Assembly (NCBI GenBank): GCA_947630345.1
Contig: CANRHF010000057.1
Span: forward strand, 1 to 10,857
Direction of reading: 5' to 3'
DNA: 10,857 nt
Source of the DNA: an uncultured Oscillospiraceae bacterium
Lineage (GTDB): Bacteria > Bacillota > Clostridia > Oscillospirales > Oscillospiraceae
This document shows positions 1 to 6,036 of this stretch, in pieces. Each line of letters begins with the position of its first letter. Position 1 is the stretch's first letter. A program made the translations under genes and the position numbers. Under the pieces are notes generated by a model that made no database searches, was not told the origin of the DNA, and saw only the letters and a program-made list of their open reading frames with translations.

Positions 1-15
1 TCGCCCCTTAGAACG

Positions 16-46
16 CCGAAAAGCCTTGCGGCGCAAGGCTTTTCGG
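16..46. terminator. Bidirectional intrinsic terminator
   Basis: A perfect 14-bp inverted repeat with a GGC loop (arms 16-29 and 33-46). Its GC-rich core, GCCTTGC/GCAAGGC, is bounded by AAAA on one side and TTTT on the other, so it reads as hairpin plus U-run on either strand. On the minus strand it would end the tRNA-Leu transcript about 30 bases past the tRNA. On the plus strand it would end whatever gene lies left of the window. A second, weaker AT-rich hairpin (48-54 with 62-68) lies between it and the tRNA. Confidence 0.7.
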
Positions 47-74
47 GGACAATATCTTTTTTATTGTCTCTTGA

Positions 75-158
75 TGGTGCGAGAGATGGGACTCGAACCC
101 ACACGGCGGTCGCCACACGCACCTCAAACGTGCTTGTCTACCATTCCAACACTCTCGC
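75..158 (-). tRNA. tRNA-Leu (anticodon GAG)
   Basis: Read on the minus strand, this folds as a class II tRNA of 84 bases with an encoded CCA end (75-77). The 7-bp acceptor stem pairs GCGAGAG (158-152) with CTCTCGC (85-79). The anticodon stem CACGT/GCGTG closes the loop TTGAGGT, placing GAG at positions 34-36, which reads CUC and CUU leucine codons. A long variable arm with GGC/GCC pairing, as expected for leucine tRNAs, precedes a T arm with the standard TTCGAGT loop. It is transcribed alone, divergently from the peptidase genes. Confidence 0.96.
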
Positions 159-168
159 AGGCCAAGTT

Positions 169-197
169 ATTATAACCCCAAGGGCTGTTTTTGTCAA
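169..197 (-). promoter_or_regulatory. tRNA-Leu promoter
   Basis: On the minus strand a full-consensus TTGACA (197-192) and full-consensus TATAAT (174-169) are separated by exactly 17 bases. The expected transcription start is only a few bases before the tRNA 5' end at 158, so the 5' leader is almost absent. No gene other than the tRNA can use this promoter. Confidence 0.9.
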
Positions 198-232
198 CTG
201 TTTTTAAAAAGTTCCCAAAGATTTCTTTTTTC

Positions 233-250
233 TGATGCAGTTGTGATGCA
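233..250 (+). repeat. TGATGCA direct repeat, 11-bp period
   Basis: The heptamer TGATGCA occurs at 233-239 and again at 244-250, start to start 11 bases, so both copies lie on the same face of the helix. It sits upstream of the first peptidase promoter and of the TCTTAA repeat array. It could be a distal protein-binding site, but two short copies may be chance. Confidence 0.35.
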
Positions 251-301
251 CCTTTCCGGTAACCTTGCATTTAGAAAATCTAAAGCGTTTTCAACCGCAA
301 T

Positions 302-347
302 TCTTAAGGAAGTCTTAAAGACTTCTTAAACCTTCCGATGGTAAAAT
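302..347 (+). promoter_or_regulatory. Promoter with TCTTAA operator array for the first C39 gene
   Basis: TCTTAA occurs three times, at 302-307, 313-318 and 324-329, each exactly 11 bases apart. A TAAAAT -10 box follows at 342-347 with no good -35 box at the usual distance; the third repeat lies where the -35 region would be. Direct repeats with 11-base period in place of a -35 element are the usual binding layout of OmpR/PhoB-family response regulators (for example WalR, PhoP, CiaR), so positive control by such a regulator is inferred. The array also contains a perfect 17-base palindrome, GAAGTCTTAAAGACTTC (309-325), so a symmetric dimer is an alternative. Confidence 0.55.
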
Positions 348-379
348 ATTGGCAGATCTCAAAAAGGAGGAATCTTAAT

Positions 380-1159
380 ATGCGCCGCAATACCGTTACG
401 ATCGCCGCTCTGGCGCTGGTCCTCTGTCTCGTCACCGGGCCCCTGGTCTTCCGGGACGCGAGGCAGGTCTGCGCCCTCAAAAATCCGTCCCCGGCGGAGC
501 AGACGGTGATGGCCTTTGCCGAAAGCCGGAACCTTTCCATCTCGGACTACCCGGCGTCCCTGATCCAGCTTCTGGAGCGGAATCCGGAAACGGAGCGTTT
601 CGTTCTGGACTATCCCCTGGAGCACGACAAGGAGCATCCCGTGGATCTTTCCGACGTGGACCTATCCCAGGGCGTCCCTCTGTTTTTGCAGTGGGACCAG
701 CGGTGGGGGTATCTGCGTTACGGCTCCGATCTGGCCGGTCTCACGGCCTGCGGGCCGGTGTGCCTGGCCATGGCGGGCTACTATGTCACCGGCGACGCCG
801 CCTTCTCCCCTGACAAAATGATCTCCTTCGCCCTGACCCACGGGTATTACAGCTGGGGAAACGGTACCAAGTGGACCCTGATCAGCCAGGGCGGCGTAAA
901 GCTTGGGCTGGATGTGACCGAAATTCCCCTGGACGAGGGCCGGATCCTGGCTAATCTGGAGGTGGGCAACCCCATTATCTGCGTGGTGGGGCCTGGCGAT
1001 TTCACCACCGAGGGACATTTCATCGTTCTTTCCGGCTGCGAAAACGGGCAGATCCGGGTCAACGACCCCAACAGTGTGGAAAACTCTCAAAAGCTGTGGG
1101 ATTACGCCCAGCTGGAAGGGCAGATATTGAATCTGTGGGTCATTCGGGCTGGAAGCTGA
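380..1159 (+). CDS. Exported C39-like cysteine peptidase (paralogue 1)
   Basis: This 259-residue protein resembles the Peptidase_C39_2 group of papain-like cysteine peptidases. ATG 380 is preceded by AAAGGAGG (363-370) at good spacing; an upstream in-frame ATG at 338 overlaps the promoter and is not preferred. Residues 5-22 are hydrophobic and form a signal peptide or anchor, so the protein acts outside the membrane. A conserved pre-domain (about 38-82, with a SLIQLLERNPET stretch) precedes the catalytic domain (about 97-259). The expected active-site residues are visible: Gln104 in LFLQWDQRWG (oxyanion hole), Cys124 in ACGPVCLAM, His213 in GHFIVLSG and Asp229 in VNDPNS. The bacteriocin-processing ABC transporter that many C39 domains belong to is absent here, so the substrate is unknown; cell-wall or secreted-protein processing is a guess. 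The next gene is a paralogue. Confidence 0.85.
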   Translation: MRRNTVTIAALALVLCLVTGPLVFRDARQVCALKNPSPAEQTVMAFAESRNLSISDYPASLIQLLERNPETERFVLDYPLEHDKEHPVDLSDVDLSQGVPLFLQWDQRWGYLRYGSDLAGLTACGPVCLAMAGYYVTGDAAFSPDKMISFALTHGYYSWGNGTKWTLISQGGVKLGLDVTEIPLDEGRILANLEVGNPIICVVGPGDFTTEGHFIVLSGCENGQIRVNDPNSVENSQKLWDYAQLEGQILNLWVIRAGS

Positions 1160-1174
1160 TTTTGTCACAAGCTT

Positions 1175-1206
1175 TTTACATTTTTTGAAAAATCTTGCGC
1201 TATAAT
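1175..1206 (+). promoter_or_regulatory. Promoter for the second C39 gene
   Basis: A perfect TATAAT lies at 1201-1206, with a start site expected just before the ribosome site AAGGAGG (1219-1225). The -35 box is poor: TTTACA at 1175-1180 gives a 20-base spacer, and the hexamer at 17 bases is ACATTT. The second peptidase can therefore be transcribed separately from the first, probably with help from an activator or the AT-rich upstream tract. The 11-bp repeats found before the first gene are not present here. Confidence 0.55.
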
Positions 1207-1232
1207 TAGGACGAGCGTAAGGAGGAATGGGC

Positions 1233-2120
1233 ATGGCAAGCAGGGAAAATCGCCGGTTTTCCGGCGCGATTGGAATCACGGCGGCAATTCTGCTGATCGG
1301 AATTGTTGCCGTTTATCGGGCGGTTGCTCCGGATATCACGCCGGACGCTCCTACGGAAACCCATTCGGCCTCAGCCGCTCCCCTGCCCTCTCATGCCGAC
1401 CGGCCGGTTTCCACGCCGGACCCCACCCTTACGGGCGCGGAGCAGACCATCGCCGCCTTCGCCCAGGCACACGGGCTGACCCTGGGCGATTATCCCACCT
1501 CTCTCATCAATCTGCTGGTGCGCAACCCGGAAACCGAGGAATTTGTGCTGCAATACCCCATGGAGTACGGCAAGGAGCATGCGGTGGACCTGTCGGAATA
1601 CCGGGGAAACGGCGACGGGGGCCGTCCTTCGGAAATGCCTCTGTTTTTGCAGTGGGACAAGCGGTGGGGCTATCTGCAATACGGGGCCGACGTGGTGGGT
1701 CTGACGGGCTGCGGCCCGGTGAGCCTGGCCATGGTGGGCTTTTACCTCACCGGGGACGAGAAATTTTCCCCGGATAAAATGGTGGAATACGCCTTGGCCC
1801 ATGATTATAGCGTAAAGGGCAGCGGCTCCTCCTGGACCCTGATCAGCGAGGGGGCTGCGGATTTGGGGCTGACAGTTACGGAGCTTCCTCTGGACAAGGA
1901 GCGGATCCTGGCCAATCTGGAGGCGGGAAATCCCATAATTTGCGTGGTGGGCCCGGGAGATTTCACCCAGGGCGGTCATTTTATGGTACTCTCCGGGTGC
2001 AGGGATGGGAAAATTCAGATCCACGATCCCAACAGCCGGCAGAATTCCGGCAGGCTCTGGGACTATGAGCGGCTGGAGCCCCAATTCGAGGTCCTGTGGG
2101 TCCTTCAATACGAGGCGTAA
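1233..2120 (+). CDS. Membrane-anchored C39-like cysteine peptidase (paralogue 2)
   Basis: A 295-residue paralogue of the preceding gene, with clearly more than half of the aligned residues identical by eye from the pre-domain to the C-terminus. ATG 1233 is chosen because AAGGAGG (1219-1225) lies 7 bases upstream; the ATG at 1227 is one base from the ribosome site. Residues 11-31 form a single hydrophobic segment with no clear cleavage site, followed by a Pro/Ser/Thr-rich spacer (about 32-66), so it is more likely a membrane-tethered extracellular enzyme. Catalytic candidates are Gln140, Cys160 in GCGPVSLAM, His249 in GHFMVLSG and Asp265 in IHDPNS. It differs from paralogue 1 mainly in the longer N-terminal spacer and an insertion around 122-134. 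It probably arose by tandem duplication. Its substrate is unknown. Confidence 0.85.
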   Translation: MASRENRRFSGAIGITAAILLIGIVAVYRAVAPDITPDAPTETHSASAAPLPSHADRPVSTPDPTLTGAEQTIAAFAQAHGLTLGDYPTSLINLLVRNPETEEFVLQYPMEYGKEHAVDLSEYRGNGDGGRPSEMPLFLQWDKRWGYLQYGADVVGLTGCGPVSLAMVGFYLTGDEKFSPDKMVEYALAHDYSVKGSGSSWTLISEGAADLGLTVTELPLDKERILANLEAGNPIICVVGPGDFTQGGHFMVLSGCRDGKIQIHDPNSRQNSGRLWDYERLEPQFEVLWVLQYEA

Positions 2121-2144
2121 GTTTCGCCCCTCCCGGGATGAAGC

Positions 2145-2193
2145 GCGCCCCATTTGTTAGACAGTGTGATATAATGTCTAACAAGTGGGGCGC
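2145..2193 (+). promoter_or_regulatory. Inverted-repeat operator around an extended -10 promoter
   Basis: Arms of 18 bases (2145-2162 and 2176-2193) are complementary except for one G-T pair. The 13-base loop contains TGA-TATAAT (2167-2175), a textbook extended -10 element read on the plus strand. AAAAGGAGG (2199-2207) and an ATG (2218) follow. Neither side has a U-run, so it is not an intrinsic terminator. The layout is that of a repressor-controlled promoter (MarR or TetR style), yet the ATG opens directly into the antisense strand of the MATE transporter, and the resulting frame (2218-2523) has no coding character. Confidence 0.6.
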
Positions 2194-2215
2194 AGTTCAA
2201 AAGGAGGGGCAAAAT

Positions 2216-3577
2216 TTATGGTTCTTTTTCCAGCCTTCTCAGCATCCCCAGCAGTACCGCCACGGCGGCAAAGGAGAGGAGCAGCTCGGCGCAGGTCTGG
2301 GCATAGGCCAGGCCGTAGAGGGGAAACAGCGCGTTTAGCAGGAACAAGGCCGGAATTTCCAGCAGGATTTTCCGGGCCAGGGCGAACAGCAGGGACAGCA
2401 GGCCCTTGCCGCTGGCCTGAAACGCGCCAACGCACAGAAAGTCCAGGCACAAAAACGGGGTGCCCAGGCACATGCCCCGGAGGAACCGGGTGCCGTAGGC
2501 CACGATCTCGGCATTTTTCATGAACAGCCGGATCAGGTCCCCGGCAAACAGGTAGTACACCGCGGACATGGCCGCCAGGAAGCTAATCGACAGCTTGCCG
2601 GCAAAGGACAGGGTTTTGCGCACCCGGGGAATGTTCCGGGCGCCAAAATTGTAGCTCATCAGGGGCATGATGCCCTGGGACAGGCCCATGGCGATGTACA
2701 TGGGGATCATGTTCAGCTTGTAGGAGATGCCCATGGCGGTGACGGCGTTGGTGCCGAATTCGGAGGTAAAGTTGTTCAGCACCGTCATGCCGGTCACGTT
2801 CAGCAGGTTCTGGATGGACGCCGGGACGCCCACCGCCAGCACGCCCCGGAGAATGGGCACAGTGGGGACCGCCATTCGGGGAGAAACGCAGACATAGGTG
2901 GCGCGGCGGCGGACAAAGAGCAGGACAAAGAAATAGCAGCAGGCCACGCAGTTGGACAAAAAAGTGGCCAGTCCCGCCCCGGCCGCCCCCATGTTCAGCC
3001 CCCAGGGGAGGATGAAAATGGGGTCCAGAACGATGTTCAGCAGGCAGCCGCTCATGGTCCCGATGCTGGCGTGGAGGGATGCTCCCTCGGTGCGGACCAG
3101 ATAGGCCAGCACCACGTTGAGAATGGAGGGCGTGGCGCCCCACATGGCAGTCCAGAACAGGTAGCCCTGGGTGGACTCCACGTTCTCCGTCCTGGCGCCC
3201 AGGAGGGTCAGCAGCGGCCCCCGGAAGGCAATCACCGCCAGGGAGAAGACCAGGCCGCTGAGGGCCGCCGCCCAAAAGCCGAAGGCGGAGGTCCGGCGGA
3301 CCGTGTCGTAGTCCTTCCGGCCCAGGGCCCGGCCCATCATGCTGGAGCTGCCCACGCCAAACAGGTTGTTTACCGCGTTGAAGGCCAGCAGTACCGGCGC
3401 CGCCAGGGTCACGGCGGCGCTCTGGATGGGGTCCTGGAGCATACTGACGAACCAGGTGTCCGCCAGGTTGTAAAGGACCATCACCAGAGAGCTTAAAATG
3501 GTGGGGACCGAAAGCCGGGCCACTGCCAGCGGAATGGGCATCCGCTCAAACAGGGCCTCTTTTTTGGGGCCTTCCAT
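2216..3577 (-). CDS. MATE-family multidrug/cation efflux transporter
   Basis: A complete 453-residue polytopic membrane protein of the multidrug and toxic compound extrusion family, which exports cationic drugs or metabolites using a Na+ or H+ gradient. About 12 hydrophobic spans are visible. Family hallmarks include the N-terminal ALFERMPIP...LADTWFV stretch, DPIFILPWGLNMGAAGAGLA between the two halves, and GLSQGIMPLMSYNFGARN in the second half. The start at 3577 lies three bases after the purC stop codon and has no recognisable ribosome site, so translation would depend on coupling to purC. No promoter is visible for it on this strand. The natural ligand is not evident. The opposite strand at its 3' end carries an orphan promoter, ribosome site and ATG, which raises the possibility that the gene has been inverted relative to its original control region. 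Confidence 0.93.
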   Translation of the reverse strand: MEGPKKEALFERMPIPLAVARLSVPTILSSLVMVLYNLADTWFVSMLQDPIQSAAVTLAAPVLLAFNAVNNLFGVGSSSMMGRALGRKDYDTVRRTSAFGFWAAALSGLVFSLAVIAFRGPLLTLLGARTENVESTQGYLFWTAMWGATPSILNVVLAYLVRTEGASLHASIGTMSGCLLNIVLDPIFILPWGLNMGAAGAGLATFLSNCVACCYFFVLLFVRRRATYVCVSPRMAVPTVPILRGVLAVGVPASIQNLLNVTGMTVLNNFTSEFGTNAVTAMGISYKLNMIPMYIAMGLSQGIMPLMSYNFGARNIPRVRKTLSFAGKLSISFLAAMSAVYYLFAGDLIRLFMKNAEIVAYGTRFLRGMCLGTPFLCLDFLCVGAFQASGKGLLSLLFALARKILLEIPALFLLNALFPLYGLAYAQTCAELLLSFAAVAVLLGMLRRLEKEP

Positions 3578-3580
3578 GGA

Positions 3581-4288
3581 TCAGCCCAGGACCCGGCGCA
3601 TCATTTCCTGGTAAGCGTCCTCCACGCCGCCCATATCCCGGCGGAAGCGGTCCTTGTCCAGCTTTTCATTGGTCTTGGCGTCCCAGAAACGGCAGGTATC
3701 TGGGGAGATCTCATCGGCCAGAACCAGGGAACCGTCGCTCAGGCGGCCAAACTCCAGCTTGAAGTCCACCAGCTTGACGCCGATGGAGGCAAAGTAAGCC
3801 TTCAGCGTCTCGTTGACCTTCAGGGCCATGGCCTTGATCTGGGCGACCTCCTCCTTGGTGGCCAGCCCCAGGGCCAGGGCGTGGCTGTCGTTGAGCAGGG
3901 GATCGTGAAGATCGTCGTTTTTATAGGAGAATTCCACTGTGGGCTCGGCGAACACGATGCCCTCCTTCACGCCGTAGCGCTGGGCAAAGTGGCCGGCGGA
4001 AATATTGCGGACAATGACCTCCAGGGGCACGATGGAGACCTTCTTCACCACGGTCTCCCGGTCGTTCAGCTCCCGGACAAAGTGGGTGGGGACCCCCTGC
4101 TTTTCCAGCAGCCGCATCAAAAAGTTGGTCATCCGGTTGTTGATGGCGCCCTTGCCGGCGATGGAGCCCTTCTTCAGGCCGTCCAGGGCGGTGGCATCGT
4201 CCTTGTAGGAGACAATGACATAATTGGGGTCGGCGGTGGCAAAGACCTTCTTGGCCTTGCCTTCATAGAGCTGTGCTGCTTTTTCCAT
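3581..4288 (-). CDS. purC: SAICAR synthetase (phosphoribosylaminoimidazole-succinocarboxamide synthase)
   Basis: A 235-residue enzyme, the normal length for the monofunctional bacterial form. It joins CAIR and aspartate with ATP to give SAICAR, an intermediate of de novo IMP synthesis in the cytosol. Visible signatures are LYEGKAKKVF (7-16) in the nucleotide-binding N-terminal part, PLEVIVRN (88-95), LVDFKLEFG (173-181) and DEISPDTCRFWD (192-203), the conserved family block. ATG 4288 is chosen because GGAGG sits 6 bases upstream on the minus strand; the open frame extends further upstream but only into the end of purF. It lies 16 bases after purF and 3 bases before the MATE gene, so it is the middle gene of a three-gene transcript. 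Confidence 0.97.
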   Translation of the reverse strand: MEKAAQLYEGKAKKVFATADPNYVIVSYKDDATALDGLKKGSIAGKGAINNRMTNFLMRLLEKQGVPTHFVRELNDRETVVKKVSIVPLEVIVRNISAGHFAQRYGVKEGIVFAEPTVEFSYKNDDLHDPLLNDSHALALGLATKEEVAQIKAMALKVNETLKAYFASIGVKLVDFKLEFGRLSDGSLVLADEISPDTCRFWDAKTNEKLDKDRFRRDMGGVEDAYQEMMRRVLG

Positions 4289-4304
4289 AATGATCCTCCA
4301 ATTT

Positions 4305-5741
4305 TTATTCTTTATTTTTGGGAGGCCGCTGGGACAGCGGAGCCTCAAACCGGTCTTTTCGGGTGTCCTCCGGCACGGAGGTGGGATATTTTCCGTCAAA
4401 GCAGGCGGCGCAGTAGCTGCCACAGCCGCACATCTCCCCCAGGGCCTCCAGGGGCAGATAACCCAGAGAGTCCACGCCGATTATCTCCCCGATCTCCGCC
4501 ACGGTATGGTGGCAGGCGATCAGAAAGTCCTGGGAGTCCACGTCGGTGCCGTAGTAACAGGGGAACCGGAAAGGCGGCGCGGAGACCCGCATATGGACCT
4601 CCTTGGCCCCCGCCTCCCGCAGGAGGTTGACGGTCCGGGCGCTGGTGTTGCCCCGGACGATAGAATCGTCAATGAGAATCACCCGCCGGCCCTCCACCGT
4701 CTGGCGAATGGGGCTGAGCTTGATCCGCACCTGGTTCACCCGGACATCCTGGCCCGGCGAGATGAAGGTCCGGCCGATATACTTGTTTTTCAGAAAGCCA
4801 ATGCCATAGGGGATCCCCGAGGCCCGAGAATAGCCCAGAGCCGCGTCCAGCCCCGAGTCCGGCACGCCCACCACCACGTCCGCGTCCACAGGGTAGGTCC
4901 TTGCCAGAATCTCCCCCGCCCGCATCCGGGCCGCCTGGACGCTGACGCCGTCGATCACGGAGTCGGACCGGGCAAAATAGATATGCTCAAACACGCAGGG
5001 AGTAGCGGCGGCCTTTCCGCAGTGCTCCCGGTGGGATTCCACCCCCCAGTCGCTGAAAACCAGGATCTCCCCCGGCTCGATATCCCGCTCCATGGTAGCG
5101 CCCACGGATTGGAGGGCGCAGCTCTCCGAGGCCACCACATAGGTCCCATCCTCCATTTTGCCGTAGCACAATGGGCGGAATCCGTGGGGGTCCCGAACAG
5201 CGATGAGCTTGGTAGCGGACATCAGCACCACGGAATAGGCCCCCTCCAGGGTGTCCATGGCCCGGCTGACCGCCTCCTCGATGGAGCCGGCGGTCAGCCG
5301 CTCCCGGGTGATGATATAGGCGATGGTCTCGGTATCGCTGGTGGTATGGAAAATGGCGCCTTTCTCCTCCAGCTCCAGGCGGAGCCGGAACGCGTTGCTC
5401 AGGTTGCCATTGTGAGCCAGGGCCAGCTTGCCCTTGTGGTGATTGACCTGAATGGGCTGGCAGTTGGCCCGGCTGCTTCCGCCGGTGGTACCGTAGCGCA
5501 CATGGCCGATCGCCATCCGCCCAGCGGGGAGACGGTCCAGGCTTTCCCCGGAGAACACCTCGCTGACCAGACCCAGATCCTTCCGGGAGTGGAACACCCC
5601 ATCGTCGCACACCACGATGCCGCAGCTCTCCTGCCCCCGGTGCTGAAGGGCGTAAAGGCCATAGTAGGCCATGGGGCCCACCTCCTGGCGCTTCGGACTG
5701 AACAGGCCAAAAACGCCGCACTCCTCATGTAAACCGCTCAA
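4305..5741 (-). CDS. purF: Amidophosphoribosyltransferase (glutamine PRPP amidotransferase)
   Basis: A 478-residue enzyme for the first committed step of purine synthesis: PRPP plus glutamine to 5-phosphoribosylamine. The N-terminal class II glutaminase domain has the nucleophile Cys8 in EECGVFG and GHVRYGTTGGS (79-89); the C-terminal phosphoribosyltransferase domain has the PRPP loop VILIDDSIVRGNTS (354-367). Cys249, Cys395, Cys444 and Cys447 match the 4Fe-4S ligands of the Bacillus-type enzyme. The TTG at 5741 is preferred: GGGAGG lies 7 bases upstream, and a short 7-residue propeptide before Cys8 fits the family. An in-frame ATG at 5807 without a ribosome site would add 22 residues and overlap the leader hairpin. 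First gene of the purF-purC-MATE operon. Confidence 0.96.
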   Translation of the reverse strand: MSGLHEECGVFGLFSPKRQEVGPMAYYGLYALQHRGQESCGIVVCDDGVFHSRKDLGLVSEVFSGESLDRLPAGRMAIGHVRYGTTGGSSRANCQPIQVNHHKGKLALAHNGNLSNAFRLRLELEEKGAIFHTTSDTETIAYIITRERLTAGSIEEAVSRAMDTLEGAYSVVLMSATKLIAVRDPHGFRPLCYGKMEDGTYVVASESCALQSVGATMERDIEPGEILVFSDWGVESHREHCGKAAATPCVFEHIYFARSDSVIDGVSVQAARMRAGEILARTYPVDADVVVGVPDSGLDAALGYSRASGIPYGIGFLKNKYIGRTFISPGQDVRVNQVRIKLSPIRQTVEGRRVILIDDSIVRGNTSARTVNLLREAGAKEVHMRVSAPPFRFPCYYGTDVDSQDFLIACHHTVAEIGEIIGVDSLGYLPLEALGEMCGCGSYCAACFDGKYPTSVPEDTRKDRFEAPLSQRPPKNKE

Positions 5742-5765
5742 AATCGTTCCTCCCGCGAAACGCGC

Positions 5766-5798
5766 AAAAAACACATCCGGCGCCCCGGCTGGGGCCGG
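5766..5798 (-). terminator. Possible attenuator hairpin in the purF leader
   Basis: On the minus strand, CCGGCCCC (5798-5791) pairs with GGGGCGCCGG (5786-5777) through 8 base pairs with one bulged C and an AGCCG loop. It is followed by ATGTG and a run of six T (5771-5766). It lies between the purF promoter and the TTG start, so a terminator here would prematurely end purF transcripts. A weak alternative pairing, GGGC with GCCC just upstream, could compete with its left arm. The leader is too short for a purine riboswitch aptamer, and no regulator binding site is recognised in it. Confidence 0.45.
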
Positions 5799-5820
5799 AA
5801 CGCCCATTGACTGCGGATTT

Positions 5821-5859
5821 ATTTTATATAGGTTGGGCTGCCTTGTCAACTGTTGACAA
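5821..5859 (-). promoter_or_regulatory. purF promoter with palindrome over the -35 box
   Basis: On the minus strand TTGACA (5849-5844) and TAAAAT (5826-5821) are spaced by exactly 17 bases. The -35 box is one half of a perfect palindrome, TTGTCAAC-T-GTTGACAA (5843-5859). A dimeric repressor bound here would block polymerase, so it is a candidate operator for the pur operon, though no known PurR box of the Bacillus type is seen. The other half of the palindrome presents a TTGACA facing the divergent 949-residue gene, but no good -10 follows it at 17 bases. Confidence 0.75.
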
Positions 5860-5967
5860 AAAAATCAGCGGAAGTTTGTAGGTTCCGCCAAGTCCGTCCC
5901 GGCGGCAGTCCGGGATTCCGGGCGATATATCCAGTGAAATTTCAGTCCACATTTTTGATGTTCCCTA

Positions 5968-5996
5968 TTGCGTAAAATGGGAAAAAGTGCTATACT
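5968..5996 (+). promoter_or_regulatory. Promoter of the 949-residue surface protein gene
   Basis: A TATACT -10 box (5991-5996) is preceded directly by TGC, making it an extended -10, with a partial -35 TTGCGT (5968-5973) at 17-base spacing. Transcription would start about 30 bases before the ATG at 6037, leaving room for the ribosome site GGAGG (6026-6030). It is divergent from the purF promoter, with about 110 bases between them that contain a TGAAATTTCA palindrome (5935-5944) but no gene. Confidence 0.7.
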
Positions 5997-6036
5997 GTAA
6001 TCTAGAATTCTGCATTCGCAGTTTTGGAGGTACGCA

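Noticed and set aside
2218..2523. Plus-strand open frame starting at the ATG after the orphan ribosome site
   Set aside because: The translation is Arg/Pro/Gly-rich shadow sequence of the MATE gene. The start signals are real-looking, but the frame is not a protein gene.
2216..3580. Site-specific invertible (phase-variable) element around MATE
   Set aside because: No inverted repeats longer than ATGG/CCAT were found at the two ends and no recombinase gene is in the window, so only a one-off rearrangement is kept as a hypothesis.
4290..5732. Long 480-codon plus-strand open frame over purF and purC
   Set aside because: Antisense shadow of the GC-rich purF gene: no ribosome site, and a His/Gly/Pro-rich composition typical of reversed coding sequence.
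5742..5849. Purine riboswitch upstream of purF
   Set aside because: The transcribed leader is only about 70 bases and is filled by a GC hairpin and ribosome site; the conserved purine-aptamer core and loops are absent.
191..5854. Shared TTGTCAACTGTT at the tRNA-Leu and purF promoters
   Set aside because: Half of it is simply the consensus -35 box in both; the palindrome is present only at purF, so a common regulator is not supported.
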